A DNA stretch of 64,000 bases, from the NCBI RefSeq assembly GCF_008807415.1, contig NZ_CP043626.1, positions 5,432,501 to 5,496,500 of the forward strand, read 5' to 3'. The stretch comes from Pseudomonas denitrificans (nom. rej.). GTDB lineage: Bacteria; Pseudomonadota; Gammaproteobacteria; Pseudomonadales; Pseudomonadaceae. Positions 42,024-50,304 of the stretch are shown one piece after another. The translations under genes were made by a program, and so were the position numbers. Every line of letters begins with the position of its first letter. Position 1 is the first letter of the stretch. Under the pieces are notes generated by a model. The model made no database searches, was not told the DNA's origin, and saw only the letters and a program-made list of their open reading frames with translations.

Positions 42024-42044
42024 CCTACTAAGTCGGGTCGCCAA
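42024..42044 (-). promoter_or_regulatory. Upstream duplicate of the C4 target motifs
   Basis: Minus-strand TTGGCGA (42044-42038) and TAGTAGG (42030-42024) repeat the two words found at the BRO-N ribosome site, in the same order but closer together. In P1 and P7 the C4 RNA also has an upstream paired copy of its target words, so this copy may take part in C4 folding, processing or control. The rest of the gap 41940-42181 shows no gene. Confidence 0.55.
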
Positions 42045-42181
42045 ACCCAGGTCACTGATGTGACTGGGCGAGGATAGGAATGCCAGGGATACCCAACAAG
42101 CAGCCGTTTCCGGCGTGCGTGTAGGAGCGGGCCATGCCCGCGATCCGCCGGCAGGGCCGGCGGTGGGGGCAGGCGCGAAGA

Positions 42182-42607
42182 TCAGCCCAGGTGCTTCTTC
42201 AGGTAGATGCGCTGATGCCCCGGCGGGCAGTCTTCCAGCACGCCCATGCGCTCGAAGCCCTGTTTCTCGTAGAAGCCGGGAGCCTGGAAGCTGTAGGTGT
42301 AGAGGAACAGGCCAACGCAGCCGCGGCGGCGGGCTTCGTCTTCGGCGAGGGCGATGAGCTGGCTGCCCAGGCCGCTGCCGCGCTGGTCGTCCTGCAGCCA
42401 GAGATAGTCGATGTAGAGCCAGCCCATGCCGGATTGGCCGAACATGCCGCCAACCACTTCGCCGTCGTCGCTGCGGGCGTAGAGTTCGAAGTCGTCGTAG
42501 GTGTTGCTGCGGCCCATCTGGCCCAGGTTGTAGGCGAGCAGGCCTTTGACCACTACGTCGCGCGCTTGCGGGTCGATGCCGAGGGTGAAGTCGAATGGGG
42601 TTTGCAT
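42182..42607 (-). CDS. GNAT family N-acetyltransferase
   Basis: 141 residues. The acetyl-CoA loop is DDQRGSGLGSQLIALAEDEARRRGC (R/Q-x-x-G-x-G/A). YLWLQDDQRG before it and FYEKQGFERMGVLEDCPPGHQRIYLKK after it match small GNAT proteins. The substrate is unknown. The start MQTPFDFTLGID is directly followed by the conserved helix. Probably its own transcription unit, next to the DUF2845 gene. Confidence 0.88.
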   Translation of the reverse strand: MQTPFDFTLGIDPQARDVVVKGLLAYNLGQMGRSNTYDDFELYARSDDGEVVGGMFGQSGMGWLYIDYLWLQDDQRGSGLGSQLIALAEDEARRRGCVGLFLYTYSFQAPGFYEKQGFERMGVLEDCPPGHQRIYLKKHLG

Positions 42608-42712
42608 GGTGCCCTCCGGATTGGCGAAGGCGACCAGTCTAGGGAGATGCCGCCACGATGGGTAGGCACCTTTGGTAGCGGCGGGCGTGTTGGGATGAAG
42701 AGCGCGGTGCGC

Positions 42713-43027
42713 TCAGAGCAGTTCCTTGCGCGTGGTGTTGATCAATTGCAGCTGTGTGTCGCGGAAGAAAAGGTAGCGATAGGCACCGTTGTTCGGGCCG
42801 TACATCCAGGTTTCCAGCTGCGGCCGGCCGGGGATGAACTTGCCGTCCGGTCCGCGCCTTGGCTTCGTGGGCGGTGTGACGACACGCTTGTCCGGTTGCC
42901 CGCACTTGGCGAGCACCTCGTCCATCGGATCGCCCTCGTTGATCAGGCTGGTACCGCAGCGCAGCGTGCCGGCGTGGGCAGCACCGGCAGCGAGGGTCAG
43001 GAGCAGGGCTATCAGCCAGGGACGCAT
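42713..43027 (-). CDS. DUF2845 family exported protein
   Basis: 104 residues. Signal peptide MRPWLIALLLTLAAGAAHA, then TLRCGTSLINEGDPMDEVLAKCGQPD, the DUF2845 signature with two cysteines that may form a disulfide in the periplasm. The rest (ETWMYGPNNGAYRYLFF) fits the same family. GGAGCC lies before the ATG at 43027. Function not known. An in-frame start at 43084 would put a non-signal sequence before the signal peptide. Confidence 0.85.
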   Translation of the reverse strand: MRPWLIALLLTLAAGAAHAGTLRCGTSLINEGDPMDEVLAKCGQPDKRVVTPPTKPRRGPDGKFIPGRPQLETWMYGPNNGAYRYLFFRDTQLQLINTTRKELL

Positions 43028-43099
43028 GGGCGGCTCCGTTGCAGGTTCAAGGTCAACCCTAACGACTGGGAAGTGACGCTGCATTGAGCTGACGCAGGC

Positions 43100-43906
43100 T
43101 TAACGCACCGGGCCGGCATTGCGCACGTACAAGTCCTTGCCGCCGGTGTTGCCGATGCCCCTTGCCTGCAGTTCGAAACGCTTGGGGTGGCCCTTGATCA
43201 GGTCGCTGAGCTTCTTGAAGCCATACAGGCGTGGGTCGAACGCTGGCTGCAGCTTGCTGATGTTCTGCCCCAGGGCGCCCAGTTGCACCCAGTCATCGTC
43301 GTCGCCGTCGATGTCGTCGAGCACCTTGGCGATGAAGTCCAGCGGGACTTTCTGCGACTTGGGTTTGCTGGCGGGTTTCGGCGCTTCGGCGGTGCTCGGG
43401 GCGGCAGCCTTGTCGGTGGCCGGTGCGGGCTCGGCGACGGGGTCGGCGGCAGCGCGCAGGATCTCGGTGTAGATGAACTTGTCGCAGGCGGAGACGAAGG
43501 GCTTGGGCGTTTTCTCCTCGCCGAAGCCGTAGACCGTCAGGCCCTCTTCGCGCAGGCGCGCGGCCAGCCGGGTGAAGTCACTGTCGCTGGAAACCAGGCA
43601 GAAGCCGTCGAAGCGCCGAGTGTAGAGCAGGTCCATGGCGTCGATGATCAGCGCGCTGTCGGTGGCGTTCTTGCCGTTGGTGTAGGCGAACTGCTGCATG
43701 GGCTGGATGGAGTGGTCGAGCAGAACCTGTTTCCACTTGCCCAGGTTGGGCTTGGTCCAGTCGCCATAGATGCGCTTCACGCTGGCAACGCCGTACTTGG
43801 CGATCTCCTCGAACAGCCCTTCGACGATGGCGGCGGGGGCATTGTCGGCGTCGATCAGGACGGCGAGATGGGTCTGCTGGCGAGGGGAGGGAGACTTGTT
43901 GGCCAT
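43100..43906 (-). CDS. NYN-domain protein (LabA/DUF88-like) with C-terminal OST-HTH/LOTUS-type domain
   Basis: 268 residues. The N-terminal NYN ribonuclease fold carries the acidic motifs LIDADNAPAA, NATDSALIIDAMDLL and LVSSDSDFTRLA, which hold the metal-binding aspartates. A linker rich in Ala, Pro and Lys follows (residues about 155-190). The C-terminal LDFIAKVLDDID to FDPRLYGFKKLSDLIKGHPKRFEL pattern is that of the OST-HTH/LOTUS RNA-binding domain. NYN/OST-HTH proteins are thought to process or degrade RNA, but few have been tested. Monocistronic on the minus strand. Confidence 0.9.
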   Translation of the reverse strand: MANKSPSPRQQTHLAVLIDADNAPAAIVEGLFEEIAKYGVASVKRIYGDWTKPNLGKWKQVLLDHSIQPMQQFAYTNGKNATDSALIIDAMDLLYTRRFDGFCLVSSDSDFTRLAARLREEGLTVYGFGEEKTPKPFVSACDKFIYTEILRAAADPVAEPAPATDKAAAPSTAEAPKPASKPKSQKVPLDFIAKVLDDIDGDDDDWVQLGALGQNISKLQPAFDPRLYGFKKLSDLIKGHPKRFELQARGIGNTGGKDLYVRNAGPVR

Positions 43907-44095
43907 GCTGCATCCTTTGCGGTGGTTACGACGACCTTAGTGCCCGTGGCCCGTCGCGACAACCCGGCAAGCCAATAGAGTCATTGCGCCATCACTGGCG
44001 CAGGCATATCCTCCGCCACCGTTCAGGGAGGAACGTGGCGTCATCATTCGATCGCGAACTGCCTGGGCGCCCAATCTGCCATCGAAGGAATGACC

Positions 44096-44653
44096 ATGTT
44101 TCGCTTTCTCTGCGTTTCCCTTTTCGCGATCCTGCTGACCGGCTGCGCCTCTTCGGCGAAGGTCGAGAACATGCAGGTCAATGACCAGCAGGCGCACACC
44201 CAGGGCTATGACGCCGCGCTGCGCGACAACCTCCAGGTCACCGATGTCGAGGGTGGCAAGAAGACCAACCCGCTGTGGACCTCGCAGATCGACGGCGCTG
44301 ATTTCCGCGCGGCGCTGGAGCAGTCCCTGGGCAAGGCCGGTCTGCTCGGCCAGGGTAACAAGGCTGCCTATTCGCTGCGCACCAAGCTGGTCAGCCTCGA
44401 CCAGCCGGTATTCGGCTTCAGCTTCACCGTGACCTCGACCGTCGAGTACAGCCTGGTGGAAAACGCCGGTGGCCGCGTGGTCTGGCAGGAGACCGTGAAG
44501 GAGCCCTTCACCGCGGGCGTAGGTGATGCGTTCTATGGCGTGACCCGCCTGCGCCTGGCCAACGAAGGCTCGGCCCGCGCCAACATCAACACCCTGCTGC
44601 AGCGCCTGGGTGGCCTGAAGCTGGGTGTTGGTCAGGTATCGCTGCAGAACTGA
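44096..44653 (+). CDS. Outer-membrane-type lipoprotein of unknown function
   Basis: 185 residues. Lipoprotein signal MFRFLCVSLFAILLTGCASS (lipobox L-T-G-C). The mature domain has SSAKVENMQVNDQQA, then a small beta-rich fold (AYSLRTKLVSLDQPVFGFSFTVTSTVEY, VVWQETVKEPF) and an LRLANEGSARANIN helix. Positions +2/+3 after the cysteine (Ala-Ser) do not give inner-membrane retention. AAGGA before the ATG at 44096 favours it over the ATG at 44090. Followed by a strong terminator. Function unknown. Confidence 0.85.
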   Translation: MFRFLCVSLFAILLTGCASSAKVENMQVNDQQAHTQGYDAALRDNLQVTDVEGGKKTNPLWTSQIDGADFRAALEQSLGKAGLLGQGNKAAYSLRTKLVSLDQPVFGFSFTVTSTVEYSLVENAGGRVVWQETVKEPFTAGVGDAFYGVTRLRLANEGSARANINTLLQRLGGLKLGVGQVSLQN

Positions 44654-44664
44654 TCTCGCTCTGC

Positions 44665-44696
44665 AAAAAAAGCCCGGCCATGGCCGGGCTTTTTTC
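44665..44696. terminator. Bidirectional terminator between the lipoprotein gene and siaD
   Basis: AAAAAAGCCCGGCCA / TGGCCGGGCTTTTTT, perfectly self-complementary with A- and T-runs, ends both convergent transcripts. Confidence 0.95.
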
Positions 44697-44708
44697 ATGG
44701 TGCCGCCG

Positions 44709-45497
44709 TTACGCGGTGGCGAACTCGCACTTGTCCCGCCCGCTGCGCTTGGCATCCAGCAATGCGGCGTCGGCGCGGCTGAGGGTCTGGGAATAGCTTT
44801 CGCCGGGATGGTGCTCGGCGACGCCGAAGCTGGCGGTGACGGACAGGGCGTTGGTGCCCACGCGCACGGCCAGGCAGCGGATGTCGTTGCGCACGCGCTC
44901 GATGATGGCGGCGGCGTCGGCCAGGCGGGTGTCGGGGAGGATCAGCAGGAATTCCTCGCCGCCCCAACGGCCGCAGAGGTCGTACTGGCGCAGGGCTGAC
45001 TCCATGGCGCGGCCGATTTCCACCAGCACGCGGTCGCCCACTTCGTGGCCCCAGGTGTCGTTGACCTGCTTGAAGCGGTCGACGTCGAGCATGGCCAGCA
45101 CGTAGGACTCGCCGTGGCGCTGGGCGCGTTCGCTTTCCTCGCGCAGGCGCTCCATCAGCAGGCGGCGGTTGGCGATGCCGGTGAGGGTGTCGTGGGTCGA
45201 GGCTTCCTTCAGCGCGATGTTCAGGTCGCGCATCATGTCCTGGTAGCGGTCGGAGATGCGCGCGACCTTTTCCAGCTGGCGCAGCTGCTTGTGGTAGCGC
45301 TCGGACAGCGTGCTGTTCTGCTGCCGGGCCATGGACTGGAAGCCGTCGGAAATCCGCGCGATGCGTTCCAGGCGCGCGAGCTGGTCGAGGGATTGCTGGT
45401 GCTTCTGGTACAGGGCCTCGCGCAGGGGGTGCCCTTCGTACTGGGGGTCGGCCAGCAGCTCTTCGATCAGCAGGTCCAGCTCGCGCTCGCTAGTCAT
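44709..45497 (-). CDS. siaD: Diguanylate cyclase SiaD
   Basis: 262 residues. A coiled-coil N-terminal region of about 95 residues (heptad-rich, ARLERIARISDGF and QLRQLEKVARISDRY repeats) precedes a GGDEF-family domain. The active-site motif is GGEEF at 179-183. An RxxD inhibitory site (R170-D173) lies exactly five residues upstream, so product inhibition by c-di-GMP is likely. In P. aeruginosa SiaD is switched on by dephosphorylated SiaC and drives aggregation and biofilm formation. ATG at 45497 is taken from the family N-terminus; a longer frame to 45752 overlaps siaC. Last gene of siaABCD. Confidence 0.95.
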   Translation of the reverse strand: MTSERELDLLIEELLADPQYEGHPLREALYQKHQQSLDQLARLERIARISDGFQSMARQQNSTLSERYHKQLRQLEKVARISDRYQDMMRDLNIALKEASTHDTLTGIANRRLLMERLREESERAQRHGESYVLAMLDVDRFKQVNDTWGHEVGDRVLVEIGRAMESALRQYDLCGRWGGEEFLLILPDTRLADAAAIIERVRNDIRCLAVRVGTNALSVTASFGVAEHHPGESYSQTLSRADAALLDAKRSGRDKCEFATA

Positions 45498-45502
45498 GGC
45501 TC

Positions 45503-45883
45503 TTACTCGTCGTAGGCTTGGATGACGAACGGGAAGGTACAGTCCTCGCGGAATTCCTCGGCCAGTTCGGCGACGCGCTCGTTGCGGCGGTCGTAGTGCC
45601 ACGCCACGCGAGTACTGCGGCCCTGGCCGTGGGCTTCTTCGAGCAGGTCGAAGATGTCCATCATGGCCTTGATCGAGCTGGTATTGAGGTACAGCAGGCG
45701 CAGGTCGAGTTCCAGCGGGCGCTGTTCCTGGGTGAGGAAGCGTTCGACCCACTCGATGACCTGGCCGAACAGCTCGAAGGAGTTCTCCGGGTAGGAGTCG
45801 CCCTGCATCGCGAGGATGCCGGCCTGCCAGTCGCCGTGGATCTGTGGGGTGGATTGGGTTCCGGTGACGTTGAGATCGCTCAT
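45503..45883 (-). CDS. siaC: SiaC phospho-switch protein (DUF1987)
   Basis: 126 residues. The conserved phosphorylation site is present as Thr68 in LYLNTSSIKAMMD. The family matches the anti-sigma-antagonist-like SiaC group. In P. aeruginosa SiaB phosphorylates this threonine and SiaA removes the phosphate; the dephosphorylated form binds and activates SiaD. Spacing of only five bases to siaD and 25 to siaB indicates a single transcript. Nothing looks altered. Confidence 0.94.
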   Translation of the reverse strand: MSDLNVTGTQSTPQIHGDWQAGILAMQGDSYPENSFELFGQVIEWVERFLTQEQRPLELDLRLLYLNTSSIKAMMDIFDLLEEAHGQGRSTRVAWHYDRRNERVAELAEEFREDCTFPFVIQAYDE

Positions 45884-45908
45884 GTCGGGTCTTCCTGAAT
45901 TTCGCGGT

Positions 45909-46451
45909 TCAGATCACGGCGCGCAGGCTGAAGAAGGCGCGGCCGTCGGGTTGTTCGGTGAGGGAGGTCTTGAGCGGCGCGCTGGACTTGCGGGCGATGT
46001 CCAGCAGGCCGAGACCTGCGCCGGTGGAGGCTTCGGCGTCGCGCGGGCGGCGCAGCTGCTCCTTGTAGGCCGCCTTGAGCTGGACCTTGTCGAGCCCGGC
46101 GATGGCTTCGATGCTGCGCACCAGGCCCTGGCCGTCGGCCAGTTCGACCAGGTTGCCGGCGGAGACCACGTAGTGGCCTTCGTCATCGCGGGCAATCGCC
46201 ACGGTGGCGGAGGCCTCCTGCTCGTTGTAGCCGCGCTGGGTGGCGTAGTGACGGATGTTCTGGGTCATCTCGATGTAGACGGCGAACACGTCCATCGCTT
46301 CGCTGGGGTGCGCCTGTTCGGCCTGCAGGTAGTTGCGCAGCGCGTGGCCGATTTCCTCGATCAGGCTGCGCGAGATGGGGCCGTTGAAGCAGAGCAATAT
46401 GCGTTGCCGGGTAAAGCTCTCGCGCATGGCCAACAGATCTAGCGATTCCAT
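45909..46451 (-). CDS. siaB: SiaB SiaC-kinase
   Basis: 180 residues, single-domain protein. MTQNIRHYATQRGYNEQEASATV carries the conserved asparagine of HATPase-type kinases, and AGLGLLDIARKSS recalls a degenerate G-box. SiaB phosphorylates SiaC on Thr68 in P. aeruginosa. It lies between siaA and siaC in the same order. Ten bases separate it from siaA. Standard length. Confidence 0.92.
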   Translation of the reverse strand: MESLDLLAMRESFTRQRILLCFNGPISRSLIEEIGHALRNYLQAEQAHPSEAMDVFAVYIEMTQNIRHYATQRGYNEQEASATVAIARDDEGHYVVSAGNLVELADGQGLVRSIEAIAGLDKVQLKAAYKEQLRRPRDAEASTGAGLGLLDIARKSSAPLKTSLTEQPDGRAFFSLRAVI

Positions 46452-46461
46452 GGATTAACCC

Positions 46462-48450
46462 CTAGTCGAAGCGGAAAGAGAGAATGGTGATGTCGTCGCG
46501 CTGCGGCTGCTCACCCTGGTACTGGGCGAGGGTAGCGGCGAACACATCGGCCTGCTCGGCCAACGGTCGGCGCGCGTGGTTGCGCAGCAGGTCGGCGAAG
46601 CGGCTGTTGCCGAAGCCGAAGCCGTGCTCGCCGCCGGCCTGGTCGAGGAAGCCGTCGGTGCACAGGTAGTAGGTCCAGCCGGTTTCCATCGGGATTTCCA
46701 CGTCCTGATAGTCGCCCTGGCGCTTGTCGCCGATGGCGCGGCGCGCGCCCTTGTATTCGCGCACATCATTGCCGTCGCTGGCGAACAGGGAAATCTTCGC
46801 CCCGGAGAAGTGCAGCAGCTTGCGCTGGTGATCGACGCGCACCAGGCCGGCATCCATGTTGGTGGCCAGCGAGTGGGTGAATTCTTCCTGGCCGAGCATG
46901 CCGCGCATCACGTGGTCGGTCTCGCGCAGGATCGCCGCCGGGTCGTGGCTCTTCACGCTGTCGATGGCGTGGTCGATGGCGGCCAGGGCGAGCATGGTCA
47001 TCAGCGCGCCGGGCACGCCGTGGCCGGCGCAGTCGACCACGCCGATCAGGCTGTCGATGGGGCCTTCGCGGTAGATGTAGAAGTCGCCGCCGACCACGTC
47101 GCGGGGTTTCCACAGGACGAAATGGTGCTCGCCCAGGGAGGCCTGCAGCTGACGATCGGGGAGGATGGCGCGCTGGATCAGGCTGGCGTAGTCGATGGAG
47201 TCGCCGATCTTCTTCTGCGCGGCGGCCATCTCGCGGTTGGCCGCTTCGAGGGCCTGGGTGCGCTGCTGGACCTTGTCTTCCAGCTCCTCGGTGTGCCGGC
47301 GGACCTGGTCGGCCATGCTGGCGAAGGCGCTGGACAGCTCGCCGATCTCGTCCGGACGGGTGCGCGGCAGCGGGCTGTCGTACTGCCCGGCGGCGATCGC
47401 CTTGGCCGACTGCTTGAGGCCGCGCAGCGGGCGCAGCACCAGCAGGTCGACGGTGTAGGCGAAGCCGATCAGCAGGATCGCCAGCAGCCCGGCGAGGGTG
47501 CCCACCAGCGGCCAGATCCAGCGGCTGTCGAGCACTTGCGCGGCGTGCAGGTCGATGGCGCTGAGCACGTGCCAGCGCAACTGCGGGATGTAGGCAGTGG
47601 CGATCAGCTGTTCCTTGCCGTCGATGGTGCCCCACATGGTTTCCACTTCGCCGGGGTTGGTCTCGGCCTGGCGCAGGGTCTGGCGCAGCGCGGTGCGTTG
47701 CTGGTCGTTGGCCAGCAGGTCGTAGACGTGGTGCTTGGCCTGGCCGCTGGAGCCGGAGGAAAAGGCGATCAGGCGGGTGTCCGGGTGCGCCTGGATGGCG
47801 CCCTCGGGGTCGACGATCATCGGTGTCACCCCGGCCTCGCGGCGCGAGATGAACTGGTCGAGGAACTCGGTGAGGTCGAGGCCGCCGCCGGCCAGGCCGA
47901 CTTTCTCGTTGCCGGCGCGCACCACCATGTTGAACCAGACCTTGGTGACCTTCAGCTTGGCGTCGTAGTTGACGTTGATGTTGTAGGTCTCATCGCGGGC
48001 CAGGGTATCGAAGTACCAGCGGTCCTGCGGATCGGTGTCGCTGAGGGTGTAGCGCGGGGAATTGGAGAGCGGCGAGCTGGAGTCGTTGAAGTAGTAGTGG
48101 CGCGAGGAGTCCACCACCACGAAGTAGGAGTAGTTGTGCTGGTCCGCGCGGAAGCCTTCGGCTTCGCGGAAGAACAGTGCCCGGCGCGCCGGGTCGTTCT
48201 CGGACAGCAGCCAGTCCTGCGTCACCACGGACTCGGCCAGGCGCCGCGAGAGCGCCAGCTCGCGGATCACCGGCGCGATGATCTTCTGCTGATTGAGCAG
48301 CGTGAAGTTTCTCGCGAAGGCGAGGCCGAAATGCGTGCGGATGTCCTCCATGGCTTTCCAGCCCAGCATGACTGCCGGTACCAGTGCCAGGAGACAGGCG
48401 ATGAGCAATGCCACCACCGATTTGCCGCGCAACCCCCATCTTGCCGCCAT
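46462..48450 (-). CDS. siaA: SiaA sensor phosphatase
   Basis: 662 residues. An N-terminal helix (VVALLIACLLALVPAVMLGW), a long periplasmic Cache-type sensor (about residues 50-310), a second helix (WIWPLVGTLAGLLAILLIGFAYTVDLLVL), a HAMP domain and a C-terminal PP2C/SpoIIE phosphatase. Metal-binding acidic motifs are VVGGDFYIYR and VVDCAGHGVPGALMTMLA. It dephosphorylates SiaC and thereby turns SiaD on, linking an external signal such as a carbon source or SDS to aggregation. Start at MAARWGLRGKS (48450) fits the P. aeruginosa protein; MSFRQK at 48507 is less likely. Upstream gap 48451-48640 is AT-rich near 48500-48560, with promoter-like TTGATATCG sequence. Confidence 0.92.
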   Translation of the reverse strand: MAARWGLRGKSVVALLIACLLALVPAVMLGWKAMEDIRTHFGLAFARNFTLLNQQKIIAPVIRELALSRRLAESVVTQDWLLSENDPARRALFFREAEGFRADQHNYSYFVVVDSSRHYYFNDSSSPLSNSPRYTLSDTDPQDRWYFDTLARDETYNINVNYDAKLKVTKVWFNMVVRAGNEKVGLAGGGLDLTEFLDQFISRREAGVTPMIVDPEGAIQAHPDTRLIAFSSGSSGQAKHHVYDLLANDQQRTALRQTLRQAETNPGEVETMWGTIDGKEQLIATAYIPQLRWHVLSAIDLHAAQVLDSRWIWPLVGTLAGLLAILLIGFAYTVDLLVLRPLRGLKQSAKAIAAGQYDSPLPRTRPDEIGELSSAFASMADQVRRHTEELEDKVQQRTQALEAANREMAAAQKKIGDSIDYASLIQRAILPDRQLQASLGEHHFVLWKPRDVVGGDFYIYREGPIDSLIGVVDCAGHGVPGALMTMLALAAIDHAIDSVKSHDPAAILRETDHVMRGMLGQEEFTHSLATNMDAGLVRVDHQRKLLHFSGAKISLFASDGNDVREYKGARRAIGDKRQGDYQDVEIPMETGWTYYLCTDGFLDQAGGEHGFGFGNSRFADLLRNHARRPLAEQADVFAATLAQYQGEQPQRDDITILSFRFD

Positions 48451-48640
48451 GGCTATCTTGTTTCCCCGTGTCGCCCGCCGTGTGCCGGTCTTTTGGCGAA
48501 AGCTCAATTGTGCATTTTGTATACGGGCACAATCAAACCAAATTGATATCGAATCGCCATATTATTGGCGCCGGTCAATTGGCCTGAGTCTAGACCCTGT
48601 GTGAAAAGCCGCTCGGCGGTGCGGGATGATTCCCGCAGAA

Positions 48641-49695
48641 CTAGACGCGGTTCCCACTTCCGCTCTGGCGCGCCTGCTGTAGGAGCGAGCCTGCTATGCG
48701 CTCCAGCGGCAGGATTTCCTTCGCCGCGCCCAGCTCCACCGCCTCGCGGGGCATGCCGTAGACCACGCAGGTGGCTTCGTCCTGGGCGACGGTGTGGCCG
48801 CCGGCCTGGCGGATTGCCTGCAAGCCCCGGGCCCCATCCTTGCCCATGCCGGTGAGCAGGGCGGCGATGAGGTTGCGCCCGGCGCAGCGGGCGAGGGAGT
48901 TGAACATCACGTCCACTGCCGGCCTGTGGCCATTCACCGCAGCCTCGCGGTGCAGGCGCACGACGTAGTTGGCGCCGCTGCGCTGCACTTCCATGTGGAA
49001 GTCGCCGGGGCGAGCAGCACATGGCCGGGGAGGATGCGGTCGCCGTCGCGGGCTTCACGCACTGACAGGCGCGTCTGACGGTCCAATCTGTCAGCGTAGG
49101 ACTTGGTGAAGCCCGGTGGCATGTGCAGCGTGACTACGGTGCCGGGGCAGTCCGGCGGCAGGCCCAGCAGGACTTCCTTGATCGCCTCGGTGCCGCCGGT
49201 GGAGGCGCCGATGGCGAAGATCTTCTCGGTGCTCAGCAGTGGCGCGCTGCTCGTTGCCGGTGCGTCGGACGATGCGACGGGACGAGCACGGGGCAGGCGC
49301 GCGCGCGCGGCGGCCTTGAGCTTGGCGCAGATTTCCTCGGCGTAGGCCTGCATGCCTTCGGCGATGCCCAGGCGCGGCTTGGCGATGAAGTCGATGGCGC
49401 CCAGCTCCAGCGCGCGCAGGGTGGCTTCGGAGCCCTTCTCGGTGAGCGAGGAGATCATCAGCACCGGTGTCGGCCGGCCCTTCATCAGCTTGTCGAGGAA
49501 GGTCAGGCCGTCCATGCGCGGCATTTCCACGTCGAGGGTGATGACGTCCGGCGCGTGCTGCTTGATCAGGTCGCGGGCGACGAAGGCGTCGGGCGCCGCG
49601 CCCACCAGCTGCAGCTCCGGGTCGTTGTGGATGATGTCCTTGAGCAGGCTGCGAATCAGCGCCGAGTCGTCGACGATCAGGACCTTGACGGCCAT
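48641..49695 (-). pseudogene. cheB2: Chemotaxis methylesterase CheB2, frameshifted
   Basis: Receiver domain first, with the phospho-acceptor Asp55 in [13 protein letters not shown] and the DD pair at 9-10. Then the methylesterase domain begins with [13 protein letters not shown] (catalytic Ser). At about residue 228 the frame changes: GHVLLAP is followed by out-of-frame sequence. The correct continuation [18 protein letters not shown] lies in the next frame and runs to the stop at 48641. One extra C in the CC run at 49005-49006 (plus strand) restores 351 residues. CheB2 normally removes methyl groups from McpB/Aer2 and, with CheD, deamidates receptors. The final codons include the 17-nt word also found in the repeat at 60280-60296. 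Confidence 0.9.
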
Positions 49696-49710
49696 CGCTC
49701 GTCCCTCCGT

Positions 49711-50304
49711 TCAGAACAGGTCGATGCTCCCGCCGCGCTCCCGGCGGGACAGTTGCTGGCAGTACTGCCGCTCGCGCTGCAGCACCGTGTCGTTGGCCAG
49801 GGTGCGCAGCTTGCGCACCAGCACCCGGCCTGTGCCGGGGAAGAAATAGACCTTGCGCGGGTGCACGTCGAGCAGGTCCTGGGCGGCCAGCGGGATGCCC
49901 TCGTCCTCCAGGTACTGCAGGACGAACTCGACGTTGCGCTGGCCGACGTCGGCGCTGAGGTTCTTCAGCACCGAGCCGCCGCCGAACACCTTGGCCTCGA
50001 AGTGCCGGCGCTGGGCGCCGCGACGCATCAGGCCGTTGATCAGCAGGTCCATGGCGTGCACGCCGTAGCGCCCGGAATTGGACAGCAGGCCCTGCACGCC
50101 GGTGTCGCCGGGCAGCATGAAGTGGTTCATGCCGCCCAGCCCGCTGCTGCGGTCGCGCAGGCAGACCGAGACGCAGGAGCCGAGCACGGTGACCAGCATC
50201 AGCGGTTCGGCGGTGACGTAGCACTCGCCGGGCAGCAGCTTCACTGCCTCCATGCCGAAGCGCGGGTCGTAGTAGCGGTTGGGTTGATCCAGGGCTGCGC
50301 CCAT
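49711..50304 (-). CDS. cheD: Chemoreceptor glutamine deamidase CheD
   Basis: 197 residues. The catalytic Cys is in VTVLGSCVSVCLRD and the catalytic His in GGMNHFMLPG. AKVFGGGSVLKNL and RKVYFFPGTGRVLVRKL are conserved. It deamidates glutamines in MCPs. The ATG at 50304 overlaps the CheR TGA (TGATG), so translation is coupled; the TTG at 50307 is unnecessary. Between cheR2 and cheB2, as in the P. aeruginosa Che2 cluster. Confidence 0.94.
   Translation of the reverse strand: MGAALDQPNRYYDPRFGMEAVKLLPGECYVTAEPLMLVTVLGSCVSVCLRDRSSGLGGMNHFMLPGDTGVQGLLSNSGRYGVHAMDLLINGLMRRGAQRRHFEAKVFGGGSVLKNLSADVGQRNVEFVLQYLEDEGIPLAAQDLLDVHPRKVYFFPGTGRVLVRKLRTLANDTVLQRERQYCQQLSRRERGGSIDLF

Noticed and set aside
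41814..42077. Plus-strand open frame in the C4 region
   Set aside because: It covers the folded RNA and its targets on the opposite strand; composition does not look coding.
46576..48546. 656-residue open frame opposite siaA
   Set aside because: Antisense shadow with valine/glycine-rich composition; no start signal.
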